The notes beneath the pieces were generated by a model, which worked only from the letters and a program-made list of their open reading frames with translations, was not told the DNA's origin and did not search any database. 64,000 bases of DNA from Clostridia bacterium (lineage in GTDB: Bacteria; Bacillota; Clostridia; TANB77; RGIG9151), in NCBI GenBank assembly GCA_017450465.1, contig JAFSUW010000014.1, positions 1 through 64,000 on the forward strand, given 5' to 3'. The number at the start of each line of letters is the position of its first letter. Positions within the stretch are counted from its first letter, which is position 1. Position numbers and translations under genes: made by a program. Below, piece after piece: positions 45,547 to 53,685 of this stretch.

Positions 45547-45972
45547 ATGATTGAGTACATTAAAAATGGTGATGAAACGTTAGGAATAATAATTAGGTCA
45601 AGTTTCGAAAAGGATGGAATAGAGTTTTTTACTCCAGGAGACTATTCGCAACAACTTGCTTACATGAAAAGACCAACTGGATATGAAATACAACCGCATA
45701 TACACAATATTGTACAAAGGGAAGTTTTTTATACACAAGAAGTATTATATATAAAAAGGGGAATACTTAAAGTTGATTTTTATTCTAAAGATAAAAAATA
45801 TCTTGAGAGTAGAACAGTAACTACAGGAGATGTGATACTTCTTGCTTCTGGTGGACATGGTATGGAAGTAATTGAAGAAGTAGAGATGTTTGAAATAAAG
45901 CAAGGTCCATATCTTGGAGATATGGATAAAGTAAGGTTTAATAAAAACGAAGGAGAAGCAAAAAATGGATAA
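45547..45972 (+). CDS. Small cupin-domain protein of the glycan cluster
   Basis: A protein of 141 residues with a single cupin fold: PTGYEIQPHIHN, REVFYTQEVLYIKRGILKVDFYS, TVTTGDVILLASGGHGMEVIEE. Its metal-binding His pair (HIH) is visible. I choose ATG 45547, nine bases after a GGAG; an upstream ATG at 45532 overlaps that site. It overlaps the aminotransferase gene by eight bases, so the two are coupled. It may act on a nucleotide sugar, for instance as an isomerase or sensor, but the sequence does not fit the FdtA or RmlC patterns I know. The function is unknown. Confidence 0.75.
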   Translation: MIEYIKNGDETLGIIIRSSFEKDGIEFFTPGDYSQQLAYMKRPTGYEIQPHIHNIVQREVFYTQEVLYIKRGILKVDFYSKDKKYLESRTVTTGDVILLASGGHGMEVIEEVEMFEIKQGPYLGDMDKVRFNKNEGEAKNG

Positions 45973-47092
45973 ATTTATACCAGTAAATACACCGCTATTA
46001 GATGGTAATGAGAAAAAATACGTTGAAGAATGTGTAGAAACGGGATGGATTTCTTCAGAGGGTGAGTTTGTAAAACGTTTTGAAGAGAGTATGGCACATT
46101 TTGTTGATAGAAAATATGGCATATCTGTTACTAATGCAACAGCAGGTTTAGAAGTGGCTGTTGCGGCTCTTGGATTAAAAGCTGGCGATGAGGTAATCAT
46201 GCCAACTTTTACTATTGTTTCTTGTATAATTCCACTAGTAAATAGAGGGATTGTACCAGTTTTAATAGATTCAGATGAGAAAACATTTAATATGAATGTT
46301 GACGAAATTGAGTCAAAAATAACACCTAAAACAAGAGCTATTATGGTTGTACATATTTATGGCCTTACTGTTGAGATGGATAAGGTATTAGAATTAGCTA
46401 AAAAATATAACTTAAAGATTATTGAAGATGCAGCAGAGGTTCATGGGCAAACTTATAAAGGTAAAAAGTGTGGATCGTTTGGTGACATTAGTGTATTTAG
46501 TTTTTATGCAAATAAGATAATTGCAACAGGCGAAGGCGGAATGATAGTAACAGATAGTGAGGAGCTTGCAACTAAATGTAAGTCGATTAGAAATTTATGT
46601 TTTAAACCTGAACGGAGATTTGTGCATGACGAACTTGGCTTTAACTATAGGATGACAAATACACAGGCAGCAATAGGGCTTGCACAACTTGAAAAAATAG
46701 ATGAGCATATTGAAAAGAAACATTTTATAGGTCGAAAATACACTGAATTATTAAAAGATGTTGATTCAATAAATTTACCTATTGCCAAAACGGATTACTG
46801 TGAAAATATCTATTGGGTTTATGCGATTACATTAAAAAAAGATTATAAAATGAATGCTATTCAAGTTATGGATAAACTAAAAGAAGAAGGAATAGGGACA
46901 AGACCATTTTTCTATCCAATGCATAAGCAACCTGTGTTTAATAATAAAGGGATGTTTGTGAATGAAAAATATGAAGGAGCGGAGTATATATCTGAAAAAG
47001 GTTTTTATGTTCCAAGTGGTATTGGAATAACAGAAGAAGAAATGGAGATAGTAGCTGATAAAGTGAAAAAAGTGCTAAAGATGGGAGAATAA
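45965..47092 (+). CDS. DegT/DnrJ/EryC1 aminotransferase, GDP-perosamine synthase-like
   Basis: A PLP-dependent sugar aminotransferase of 375 residues. It has VTNATAGLEVAVAAL (cofactor phosphate), EDAAEVHGQTYKGKKCGSFGDISVFSFYANKIIATGEGGMI with the cofactor Lys in YANKII, and NYRMTNTQAAIG. The end RPFFYPMHKQPVF is typical of perosamine synthases. With gmd in the same cluster, formation of GDP-perosamine from GDP-4-keto-6-deoxymannose and glutamate is the best guess. Related enzymes use other 4-keto sugars, so the substrate needs proof. The start ATG 45965 follows GAAGGAG within the cupin gene. Confidence 0.9.
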   Translation: MDKFIPVNTPLLDGNEKKYVEECVETGWISSEGEFVKRFEESMAHFVDRKYGISVTNATAGLEVAVAALGLKAGDEVIMPTFTIVSCIIPLVNRGIVPVLIDSDEKTFNMNVDEIESKITPKTRAIMVVHIYGLTVEMDKVLELAKKYNLKIIEDAAEVHGQTYKGKKCGSFGDISVFSFYANKIIATGEGGMIVTDSEELATKCKSIRNLCFKPERRFVHDELGFNYRMTNTQAAIGLAQLEKIDEHIEKKHFIGRKYTELLKDVDSINLPIAKTDYCENIYWVYAITLKKDYKMNAIQVMDKLKEEGIGTRPFFYPMHKQPVFNNKGMFVNEKYEGAEYISEKGFYVPSGIGITEEEMEIVADKVKKVLKMGE

Positions 47093-47094
47093 AA

Positions 47095-49254
47095 ATGACT
47101 AAGAAAATCAATGTAACTTTTTTAATTGGCTGCTTAATAGGGGCAATTATATTTGTTTCATTGTATGGAGTAAGTACGCTCAATGTTACTTATGATGATT
47201 GGCTACTAGCAAGCTCTGGAGACCTTACATGCGAATATATAGGATGGTTGTTTTTTAGAAATACTCCATGGAGTTTCCCAATTGGCAATGTTGAGGGTCT
47301 TATATATCCTTGTACAATGTCTATAATTATGAACGATTCAATTCCATTGTTTGCAATATTTTTCAAAATTTTTAATAATATTTTGCCTGAAACTTTTCAG
47401 TATTGGGGGATATGGGAATTAATTTGTTTTATGCTTCAAGGCGGGATTTCTGCAGTTATTTTAAACAAAGTTACTAATAATAAGGTTGTATCATGTGTTG
47501 GCTCTACATTTTTTTGTATTTCTACGATAATGGTTGTAAGAGCTTTCCTGCATACCGCTTTAAGTGGTGGACAATTTATAATATTGCTTTCTATTTTGCT
47601 ATGGTTGTATAAAGATAAATTTAGCACTTTAAAAGAGAGATGTTTGCTTTGGGGTATAATAAGCTTTTTATGTGTTACTGTTAATATTTACTTTTTCCCG
47701 ATGGTTTTTTCAATTTTATGTTTTATGTTATTGTATGAATTTGTTAATAAAAAAGTAACTATAAAAAGTAGTGTATTTCTAATAGCATTTGTATTTGGTA
47801 TTACTGTATTTTTTTGGTGGTTTTTTGGAGGATTTGCTAGTAAATCAGAAGTATCAATAGCAAATGGAGCAAACAATGGAGAATATACAGCAAATTTAAA
47901 TACCTTTATTAATCCGCGATGGGCTTGGGATATTAATACATCTAAGTTTTTAAGTATGCTTGATTATAGCCAAGTTGGTAGTTACGAGGGATATGCGTAT
48001 TTAGGAGTAGGAGTAATTGTACTGTTAATTCTAGATTTGGTATTATGCATAACCAATAAAACAGCTAGAGGAAATAGGGAGAAATGGTCATTAAAAAGCT
48101 ATTTGCATAATGAAAGCACATATATTATTTTGTGTGGAATGTTTTTAATATTAATTGCTTCTTTTCCACAAATTACTTTTGGAAAATATGTGCTGTTTAG
48201 ATTTCCTGTTTTTAAAATATTTACATATATTTTTAGTGTATTTTTTAGTAATGGAAGATTTTTATGGCCTGTATGGTATGTAATAGTTATATATGCTATA
48301 TATGTGATAAGCAAATATTGCAAGACATATGTTGCGATAGTTATACTTATAGTTACTTTATTGATACAGTATATTGATGTGGGAGGGTTGTTCAGATATA
48401 GAATTGGCTCAGATATAGTTTATGAGTCACCATTAAAATCAAGTGCTTGGGAAGAAATTGCAGAAGATAAAACTCAAATATTTTTGATGGACAATTTTAT
48501 TAATATGGGTGCTAGAGGAAGAGGTTGGCATGAGTTTACTTATGAAATATTTGCGTATAATCATGGACTTGCCATAAATGACACATATACAAGTAAAAAA
48601 GATGAGAAATATATTAGAGAACTAAAAGAAATCGAATGGGAAGAACTTTTATCTGGGAATCCGGATGAAAATAAAATATACATCTTTAATGATATACCAT
48701 CTTATCAAATAGTGAAAATGGGAGTACTTAATATTTATGAAGTAGATGATAGGATAATAGGACTAGTTAATAAGCTTTTGTATTATGATGATGTCAAAGA
48801 AATTGATGCAAATAGATATCAAGCATATACTTTTACTAAAGATGTAAATTTTACATCTAATGAGAGCGAAAAAGCCGAGGGTGTATCTATAAGAACATCG
48901 TATGAGACTGAACCAGATGGAACATGGACAAGTGGTGATAGAACAAATGTCTATTTTAAAATTGATGACATAGGTGAAGATATATATGTGAATATAAATT
49001 TAGTTGATGCTAGGCCAAACGTCTTAGCGGAAATTGTTATAAATGATTCGCTTAAATATAATATAGATGTTAAAAAACGTGGTATACAAAGTTTCTTTAT
49101 CCCGAAGGAACTTTTAGAGCAGGGGGTAGTTGATGCAAGTTTTTATGTTAAAAACGCAAATAGCCCTGCAGAATTAGGAACAGGTAGCGATACAAGGGTA
49201 CTTGGTATAAAATTATCATCTGTTTCGCTTACAAAAAATAAAATTGAAAATTAG
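47095..49254 (+). CDS. DUF6311-like polytopic membrane protein (copy 1)
   Basis: A 719-residue protein with about ten membrane helices in the first ~430 residues and a large C-terminal extracytoplasmic part. Near the N-terminus is NVTYDDWLLASSGDL, an acidic pair in the first outer loop as in GT-C glycosyltransferases, then FFRNTPWSFPIGNVEGLIYP and DSIPLFAIFFKI, which I associate with DUF6311. The extracytoplasmic end has beta-rich text (YNIDVKKRGIQSFFIPKELLEQG). It starts two bases after the aminotransferase and closes the cluster. It is probably a lipid-sugar-dependent transferase that decorates the glycan outside the membrane; this is inference. Confidence 0.78.
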   Translation: MTKKINVTFLIGCLIGAIIFVSLYGVSTLNVTYDDWLLASSGDLTCEYIGWLFFRNTPWSFPIGNVEGLIYPCTMSIIMNDSIPLFAIFFKIFNNILPETFQYWGIWELICFMLQGGISAVILNKVTNNKVVSCVGSTFFCISTIMVVRAFLHTALSGGQFIILLSILLWLYKDKFSTLKERCLLWGIISFLCVTVNIYFFPMVFSILCFMLLYEFVNKKVTIKSSVFLIAFVFGITVFFWWFFGGFASKSEVSIANGANNGEYTANLNTFINPRWAWDINTSKFLSMLDYSQVGSYEGYAYLGVGVIVLLILDLVLCITNKTARGNREKWSLKSYLHNESTYIILCGMFLILIASFPQITFGKYVLFRFPVFKIFTYIFSVFFSNGRFLWPVWYVIVIYAIYVISKYCKTYVAIVILIVTLLIQYIDVGGLFRYRIGSDIVYESPLKSSAWEEIAEDKTQIFLMDNFINMGARGRGWHEFTYEIFAYNHGLAINDTYTSKKDEKYIRELKEIEWEELLSGNPDENKIYIFNDIPSYQIVKMGVLNIYEVDDRIIGLVNKLLYYDDVKEIDANRYQAYTFTKDVNFTSNESEKAEGVSIRTSYETEPDGTWTSGDRTNVYFKIDDIGEDIYVNINLVDARPNVLAEIVINDSLKYNIDVKKRGIQSFFIPKELLEQGVVDASFYVKNANSPAELGTGSDTRVLGIKLSSVSLTKNKIEN

Positions 49255-49330
49255 ATAATTAAAGTAAAGCGAAGAAAAATAAAGAAAAACAGAGTTCAAC
49301 TTCTGAGAATTAAAAAAATCAAAAAAAGCC

Positions 49331-49359
49331 CTTGACACAGATTATGTTTAGCTTTATAA
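49331..49359 (+). promoter_or_regulatory. Consensus sigma-A promoter of rplM-rpsI
   Basis: Perfect TTGACA (49331-49336), 17-base spacer, perfect TATAAT (49354-49359). Transcription would begin about 37 bases before rplM. This is the best sigma-A promoter in the window, as expected for ribosomal protein genes. Confidence 0.9.
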
Positions 49360-49402
49360 TGTAACAGTATGTTAAATAAGTAATTTGAAAGGAAGGGTAT
49401 TA

Positions 49403-49840
49403 ATGAACGGTACACACATCGTAAAGGCAAGTGAAATCGAAAGAAAATGGTACTTAATCGATGCTGACGGTTTAGTATTAGGAAGACTTGCAAGTGAAGT
49501 AGCAAAAATCTTAAGAGGAAAAAACAAACCAACATATTCAACAAATACAGATTGCGGAGATTATGTAATTGTAGTTAATGTTGATAAAATTGTTCTTACT
49601 GGAGATAAATTAAATCAAAAAGTATATAGACATCACACAGGTTTCCCAGGTGGATTAAAAGAAGTTGTTGCAAAGGATATGCTTGATAAGAAACCTGAAA
49701 GATTATTTGAAACAGCAGTAAAAGGTATGCTCCCTAAGAATGCTTTAGGTAGAGAAATGTTCAGAAAATTAAAAGTTTACGCTGGAGAAGCTCATGATCA
49801 TGAAGCTCAAAAACCAGAAAAACTCGAGATTAAGGCGTAA
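49403..49840 (+). CDS. rplM: Ribosomal protein L13
   Basis: L13 of the large ribosomal subunit, 145 residues. Typical features are [28 protein letters not shown] near the start, [26 protein letters not shown] and [11 protein letters not shown] choose ATG 49403, after GGAAGGG; the listed longer frame would begin before that site. It is followed by rpsI after 14 bases in the usual L13-S9 operon. Confidence 0.97.
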   Translation: MNGTHIVKASEIERKWYLIDADGLVLGRLASEVAKILRGKNKPTYSTNTDCGDYVIVVNVDKIVLTGDKLNQKVYRHHTGFPGGLKEVVAKDMLDKKPERLFETAVKGMLPKNALGREMFRKLKVYAGEAHDHEAQKPEKLEIKA

Positions 49841-49854
49841 GGGGGTTAAGTTAA

Positions 49855-50247
49855 ATGGCTAAAAATTATTTTTATGGAACAGGTAGAAGAAAAGAATCAG
49901 TTGCAAGAGTAAGAATAGTACCTGGTAAAGGCAAAATCACAATAAATGGTAGAACAATTGAAGAGTTCTTTGGTTTAGAAACACTTAGAATGATAGTAAA
50001 ACAACCATTAGTTGTTACAAATACAGAAGCTAAGTATGATGTAATAGCTAAAGTTATTGGTGGTGGATATACAGGTCAAGCAGGAGCTGTAAGACATGGT
50101 TTATCAAGAGCGTTACTTCAAGCAAATGAAGAAAATAGAGCAGTATTAAAACAAAATGGTTTCTTAACAAGAGATCCAAGAATGAAGGAAAGAAAGAAAT
50201 ACGGCTTAAAGAAAGCAAGAAAAGCACCACAATTCTCAAAGAGATAA
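49855..50247 (+). CDS. rpsI: Ribosomal protein S9
   Basis: S9 of the small ribosomal subunit, 130 residues. It has [28 protein letters not shown] at the N-terminus, [20 protein letters not shown] in the centre, and the basic C-terminal tail [25 protein letters not shown] that reaches the P-site tRNA. The start follows GGGGG. The operon ends at a terminator ten bases on. Confidence 0.97.
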   Translation: MAKNYFYGTGRRKESVARVRIVPGKGKITINGRTIEEFFGLETLRMIVKQPLVVTNTEAKYDVIAKVIGGGYTGQAGAVRHGLSRALLQANEENRAVLKQNGFLTRDPRMKERKKYGLKKARKAPQFSKR

Positions 50248-50256
50248 TTTTATGGA

Positions 50257-50287
50257 TACAGTACCAATTCGGTACTGTATTTTTTTG
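50257..50287 (+). terminator. Terminator after rpsI
   Basis: ATACAGTACC (50257-50266) and GGTACTGTAT (50271-50280) with AATTC loop, followed by a T-run. Confidence 0.9.
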
Positions 50288-50299
50288 TTTTAAATTATA

Positions 50300-50372
50300 T
50301 TGTCGACATTATTCGACAAATACCTACAAAACTTGACAAAAAAACATTAAAAATTTGGCGTAAAATGACGAA
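50300..50372 (+). promoter_or_regulatory. Cluster of 0A-box-like sites upstream of agrB
   Basis: TTGTCGAC (50300-50307), TTCGACAA (50312-50319, an exact TTGTCGAA on the minus strand) and TGACGAA (50366-50372, exact TGNCGAA core). They lie about 40-115 bases before the -35 element of the candidate agr promoter. They suggest direct Spo0A control of the agr genes. The short motif can arise by chance in AT-rich DNA. Confidence 0.4.
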
Positions 50373-50412
50373 AAATGTAGAAAATTGTTGTAAAAAAATG
50401 GTAAAAAAGTAA

Positions 50413-50441
50413 TTGACTAGCATGTTAAAACTTAGTATCAT
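50413..50441 (+). promoter_or_regulatory. Candidate sigma-A promoter of agrB-agrD
   Basis: TTGACT (50413-50418), a 17-base spacer and TATCAT (50436-50441), about 40 bases before the agrB start codon. The TTG at 50413, which could be read as a start codon, is better explained as this -35 element. Confidence 0.6.
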
Positions 50442-50481
50442 TAAATTAACCAAGACACAAAACACTAAAGGAGTGGGAAAT

Positions 50482-51099
50482 ATGTTAGAAGAAATTGGAG
50501 AAATGGTAAGTGATACTGTAGTAGAAAATGTAGAATCTTCGTCTCCTAATCAAAAAGAGATAGTTAAGTATACCGTAGAGCAGCTCGTAGGCGAGTTTTT
50601 GAAGATTATTTTAATGGCGGCAATAGCTATATATTTTAAGATAGGGACACTTTTACTGATAGCTATTTTTTCAATGGCGATATATAGAATTCCGTCAGGG
50701 GGAGTTCATTTTAAGGGACATGTTTCCTGCTTCGTTGCTAGTTGTTTGATATTCTTTGGCAATGTCTTTATTTCAATGAATTTAAGAGGTGCGTATTTAG
50801 ATTGTTTATACTTTTTTATATTTTTATTCAATATACCAATAATTTATTACTTCGCACCAGCGGATACTGAAATGAAGCCAATAGTTAGTAAAAAACTTCG
50901 AAGAAACTTAAGAATTATTTCGTATGTTTGTATGATAGCAACAATTTTAATAGGTAGATTCGTTATTACTGATTTAACTATAAGAAATATATTTATAATA
51001 GGTACACTGTTTCAGAGTTTAACAATGTTACCATTTGCTTATAAAATAGCAGGTACAAAGTATGGATTTCGTGATGGAATCTATGAACCACAAATTTAG
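50482..51099 (+). CDS. agrB: AgrB-like autoinducer-peptide processing protease
   Basis: AgrB is a membrane cysteine protease that cuts AgrD and forms the cyclic autoinducer peptide. The 205-residue product has the family signature YRIPSGGVHFKGHVSCFVAS, with catalytic H76 and C83, and about five to six membrane helices. I choose ATG 50482 after AAGGAGTGGG; the longer frame from 50413 would start at the -35 element. Its small partner agrD follows 67 bases downstream. Upstream sequence carries 0A-box-like sites. No response regulator gene agrA is near, but an AgrC-like kinase lies 10 kb away. Confidence 0.93.
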   Translation: MLEEIGEMVSDTVVENVESSSPNQKEIVKYTVEQLVGEFLKIILMAAIAIYFKIGTLLLIAIFSMAIYRIPSGGVHFKGHVSCFVASCLIFFGNVFISMNLRGAYLDCLYFFIFLFNIPIIYYFAPADTEMKPIVSKKLRRNLRIISYVCMIATILIGRFVITDLTIRNIFIIGTLFQSLTMLPFAYKIAGTKYGFRDGIYEPQI

Positions 51100-51166
51100 G
51101 TTATATGGGTAATGCGCGCAACCCCTATACATATATTCAAAAGAAAATAAAAAGGAGGAGTTATTT

Positions 51167-51295
51167 ATGAAGAAAATGTTAAGCAAGGTTGTTAACAAAG
51201 TATCAAATATTTATGCAGGGATGTCATCAAATGCATCAATAATGTTGATTTTAGGTCAAACAAAAGCACCTAAATGCTTAGTAAAGAAAGACTAA
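51167..51295 (+). CDS. agrD: AgrD-like cyclic autoinducer peptide precursor (42 residues)
   Basis: A short gene directly after agrB with AAGGAGGAG before ATG 51167. The product has an amphipathic basic N-terminus (MKKMLSKVVNKVSNIYAG), a central SSNASIMLILGQ and a polar tail TKAPKCLVKKD, the usual three-part AgrD layout. The tail matches the P-K-x-L end found in clostridial AgrD. In most AgrD the ring residue is Cys; here the aligned position seems to be Ser24 (S-I-M-L-I), which would give a lactone, and the only Cys is C37 in the tail. The ring assignment is inferred. A strong terminator follows. Confidence 0.82.
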   Translation: MKKMLSKVVNKVSNIYAGMSSNASIMLILGQTKAPKCLVKKD

Positions 51296-51307
51296 TTAAG
51301 TAAAGTT

Positions 51308-51343
51308 AAAAATCCTCTCAACCGGTCCTTGAGAGGATTTTTT
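51308..51343 (+). terminator. Terminator after agrD
   Basis: AAAAATCCTCTCAA (51308-51321) pairs with TTGAGAGGATTTTT (51329-51342) around CCGGTCC, with T-run. It begins 13 bases after the agrD stop. Confidence 0.92.
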
Positions 51344-51366
51344 GTTTTTTATAAGTAACTGATATG

Positions 51367-51395
51367 TTGTAATTCTTTTTTCCAAATGATATAAT
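51367..51395 (+). promoter_or_regulatory. Sigma-A promoter of the second DUF6311-like gene
   Basis: TTGTAA (51367-51372), 17-base spacer, perfect TATAAT (51390-51395), about 41 bases before the start codon. Confidence 0.7.
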
Positions 51396-51436
51396 GACCT
51401 GTATGTAGTAGTTAATTAAGTGAATGGGGGAGAAAA

Positions 51437-53587
51437 ATGGAGAAAAGATGGAAGGCAATGGTAGCAATAGGTGCTTTAATAGGTGCCTTAATATTTATAT
51501 TGTTATATGGAACGGCTATTTTGGATGTAACCTATGATGATTGGTTATTAGTAGCTAAAGAAGATGAGACAAATAGTTATATTGGTTGGCTCTTTTTAAG
51601 AAAAAGTGCGTTTAGTTTTCCGCTTGGCCAAGTTTCTGGTCTTCTATATCCATATGTAATTTCAATATTGCATTCTGACTCTGTACCACTACTAGCTATA
51701 TTTTTTAGAGCGTTTAACAAATTTTTGCCTGAGACATTTCAATATTTTGGATGGTTTGTTTTTTTATGCTTTATTTTACAAGGTGCATTATCAACGATAT
51801 TGATTAATAAAATTATAAAAAATAAGGTTATTTCTTGTCTTTCTTCTGTATTTTTTTGTATAGCCCCAATATTATTGATAAGAGCTTTTGGACATATGCC
51901 ATTATGTGCACATTTTATTATATTATTAGCGATGATTATGTGGGTATATAAAGATGAGCTAAGTACAAAAAAGAGGATGATAATATGCACAGTAGAAGTC
52001 CTTTTATGTATATCCATAGAAATCTATTTTTTGCCTATGGCGTTTACGTTATTATTTTTTATGCTTCTATATGAAGTTGTTAATAAAAAGATCAAAATTT
52101 GGAATGGTGTTTTTTTATTATTGTATTTTTTGTTTTGCGTATTAGTATTTTCTCTTCTTTTTGAAAGTGGTAGTAATGCGAAACTTGTGCAGTATGCTAT
52201 ACCAGGTGAAGCTGGACAGTGTTCTTTAAATTTTAATGCATTTTTTAATCCTGGTAGATCTGGTTTTAATACATCTAGTTTGTTTAATATGCTCCCAGAT
52301 TTCAAAGAAGGTGATTATGAAGGCTATTCATATCTAGGTTTAGGTTTAGTATGCTTACTAATGATAGGAGTATTTGGAAGTATTTATAACAAAATTGGAA
52401 GTAAAAAAGATTGTAAAAAAATTAAATTTGCAGGATTTAAGAAAATATTAGAAAGTGAATATTTTTATATTATTTTATGTGCAGTGTTTTTAATATGTAT
52501 AGCTGCATTACCAAGATTTACGTTTAATGATAAATTACTTTTTACATTGCCATTACCAAGATTTGTGACGTTTATTTTTGCAATGCTTCGCGCAAATGGA
52601 AGGTTTATCTGGCCAGTTTGGTATTTGATATTAACTTTTTCTATATATTTAGTAAATAAAAATTTCTCAAAAAATTCAGTAATTGTCATTCTTTGCTTAT
52701 GTTTAATTATTCAACATATTGATATACATCCTGTATATGATTTTGAAAGTGAAACGTCGGCTGGTATAGTTTATGAATCTCCATTAAAATCTGCAGCTTG
52801 GGATGAAATATTAAAAGGAAAGAAAGAAATATTCGTATTAGATGAGCTTTCTAATAGGCGAATTAATGGTAATGGAGCACATGAGTTTACTTATGAGATT
52901 TTAGCTTTTAAAAATGATATGGTCATAAATGATACGTATAGCAGTAGAAAAAATGATAAATTGCTAGATCATGATAAAGAAATAGAGTCCAATAAGATTT
53001 TTTCTGGTAATGCAGATAGTGAAAAAATATATGTTTTTTACAAAAAACCAATGTTAGAATATCTAAAGTGTAAGAATTTTTATGTATATAATTTTGATGG
53101 TGAATATATAGGGTTGGCTGACAAATTATCAGATCAGTATACACCAATTTCAGCAGAAGATGTATATACGAAGTACAATATAGGTGAATTAGTCAATTTT
53201 ACTTCGACAGGAGAAAATGAAATTGATGGTGTAATTAATAAGTTTGATTATTTTCCTGAGGATGCAGGGACTTGGACAGACGATGATGAAAGCATATATT
53301 TTTGGTTGGGTGAAACTGAGGATGATTTATATCTTAATATAAATGTAGTAGGTACGTTTGTACCATATGATTCTAAAATTATTATTAATGATAGTCTAGA
53401 ATATAAAATAGATTTACAAACATTAGGGCAAAAGAAGTTTTATATTCCAAGTAGTCTCTTAACAGATAAATTCGTAAAAGCTAATATATTGGTTGATGAT
53501 ATTAAAAGCCCATATGAGTTATATAATTCAGATGATGTGAGACAATTAGGATTGCAAATTGAATCTATTTCATTGACTGAAAATTAG
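51437..53587 (+). CDS. DUF6311-like polytopic membrane protein (copy 2)
   Basis: A 716-residue paralog of the protein at 47095, similar along the whole length: DVTYDDWLLVAKEDE with the acidic pair, FLRKSAFSFPLGQVSGLLYP, DSVPLLAIFFRAFNKFLPETFQYFG, about ten membrane helices and a C-terminal extracytoplasmic part with YKIDLQTLGQKKFYIPSSLL. It has its own promoter, outside the glycan operon, and starts at ATG 51437 after GGGGGAG. A GT-C-like sugar transferase role outside the membrane is inferred. The gene for L13, S9 and the agr pair separate the two copies. Confidence 0.78.
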   Translation: MEKRWKAMVAIGALIGALIFILLYGTAILDVTYDDWLLVAKEDETNSYIGWLFLRKSAFSFPLGQVSGLLYPYVISILHSDSVPLLAIFFRAFNKFLPETFQYFGWFVFLCFILQGALSTILINKIIKNKVISCLSSVFFCIAPILLIRAFGHMPLCAHFIILLAMIMWVYKDELSTKKRMIICTVEVLLCISIEIYFLPMAFTLLFFMLLYEVVNKKIKIWNGVFLLLYFLFCVLVFSLLFESGSNAKLVQYAIPGEAGQCSLNFNAFFNPGRSGFNTSSLFNMLPDFKEGDYEGYSYLGLGLVCLLMIGVFGSIYNKIGSKKDCKKIKFAGFKKILESEYFYIILCAVFLICIAALPRFTFNDKLLFTLPLPRFVTFIFAMLRANGRFIWPVWYLILTFSIYLVNKNFSKNSVIVILCLCLIIQHIDIHPVYDFESETSAGIVYESPLKSAAWDEILKGKKEIFVLDELSNRRINGNGAHEFTYEILAFKNDMVINDTYSSRKNDKLLDHDKEIESNKIFSGNADSEKIYVFYKKPMLEYLKCKNFYVYNFDGEYIGLADKLSDQYTPISAEDVYTKYNIGELVNFTSTGENEIDGVINKFDYFPEDAGTWTDDDESIYFWLGETEDDLYLNINVVGTFVPYDSKIIINDSLEYKIDLQTLGQKKFYIPSSLLTDKFVKANILVDDIKSPYELYNSDDVRQLGLQIESISLTEN

Positions 53588-53618
53588 AGTTAAAATATTA
53601 AAAAAACTGCTAAATCTA

Positions 53619-53647
53619 GAAGGATTTTGAATATTTATGTAGAATTT
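53619..53647 (+). promoter_or_regulatory. Sigma-H promoter of spoVG
   Basis: GAAGGATTT (53619-53627), 11-base spacer, GTAGAATTT (53639-53647). Both halves fit the Bacillus sigma-H consensus RNAGGAWWW and RNNGAATWW at every position. It lies 39 bases before the spoVG start codon. spoVG is a classic sigma-H gene in Bacillus. Confidence 0.8.
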
Positions 53648-53685
53648 AAAAATAACAAAAATTAACATAAAGGCGGTGCTGTACA

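Noticed and set aside
50333-50366. TTGACA at 50333 with TAAAAT at 50361 as the agr promoter
   Set aside because: The spacer is 22 bases; the pair at 50413-50441 has correct spacing and position.
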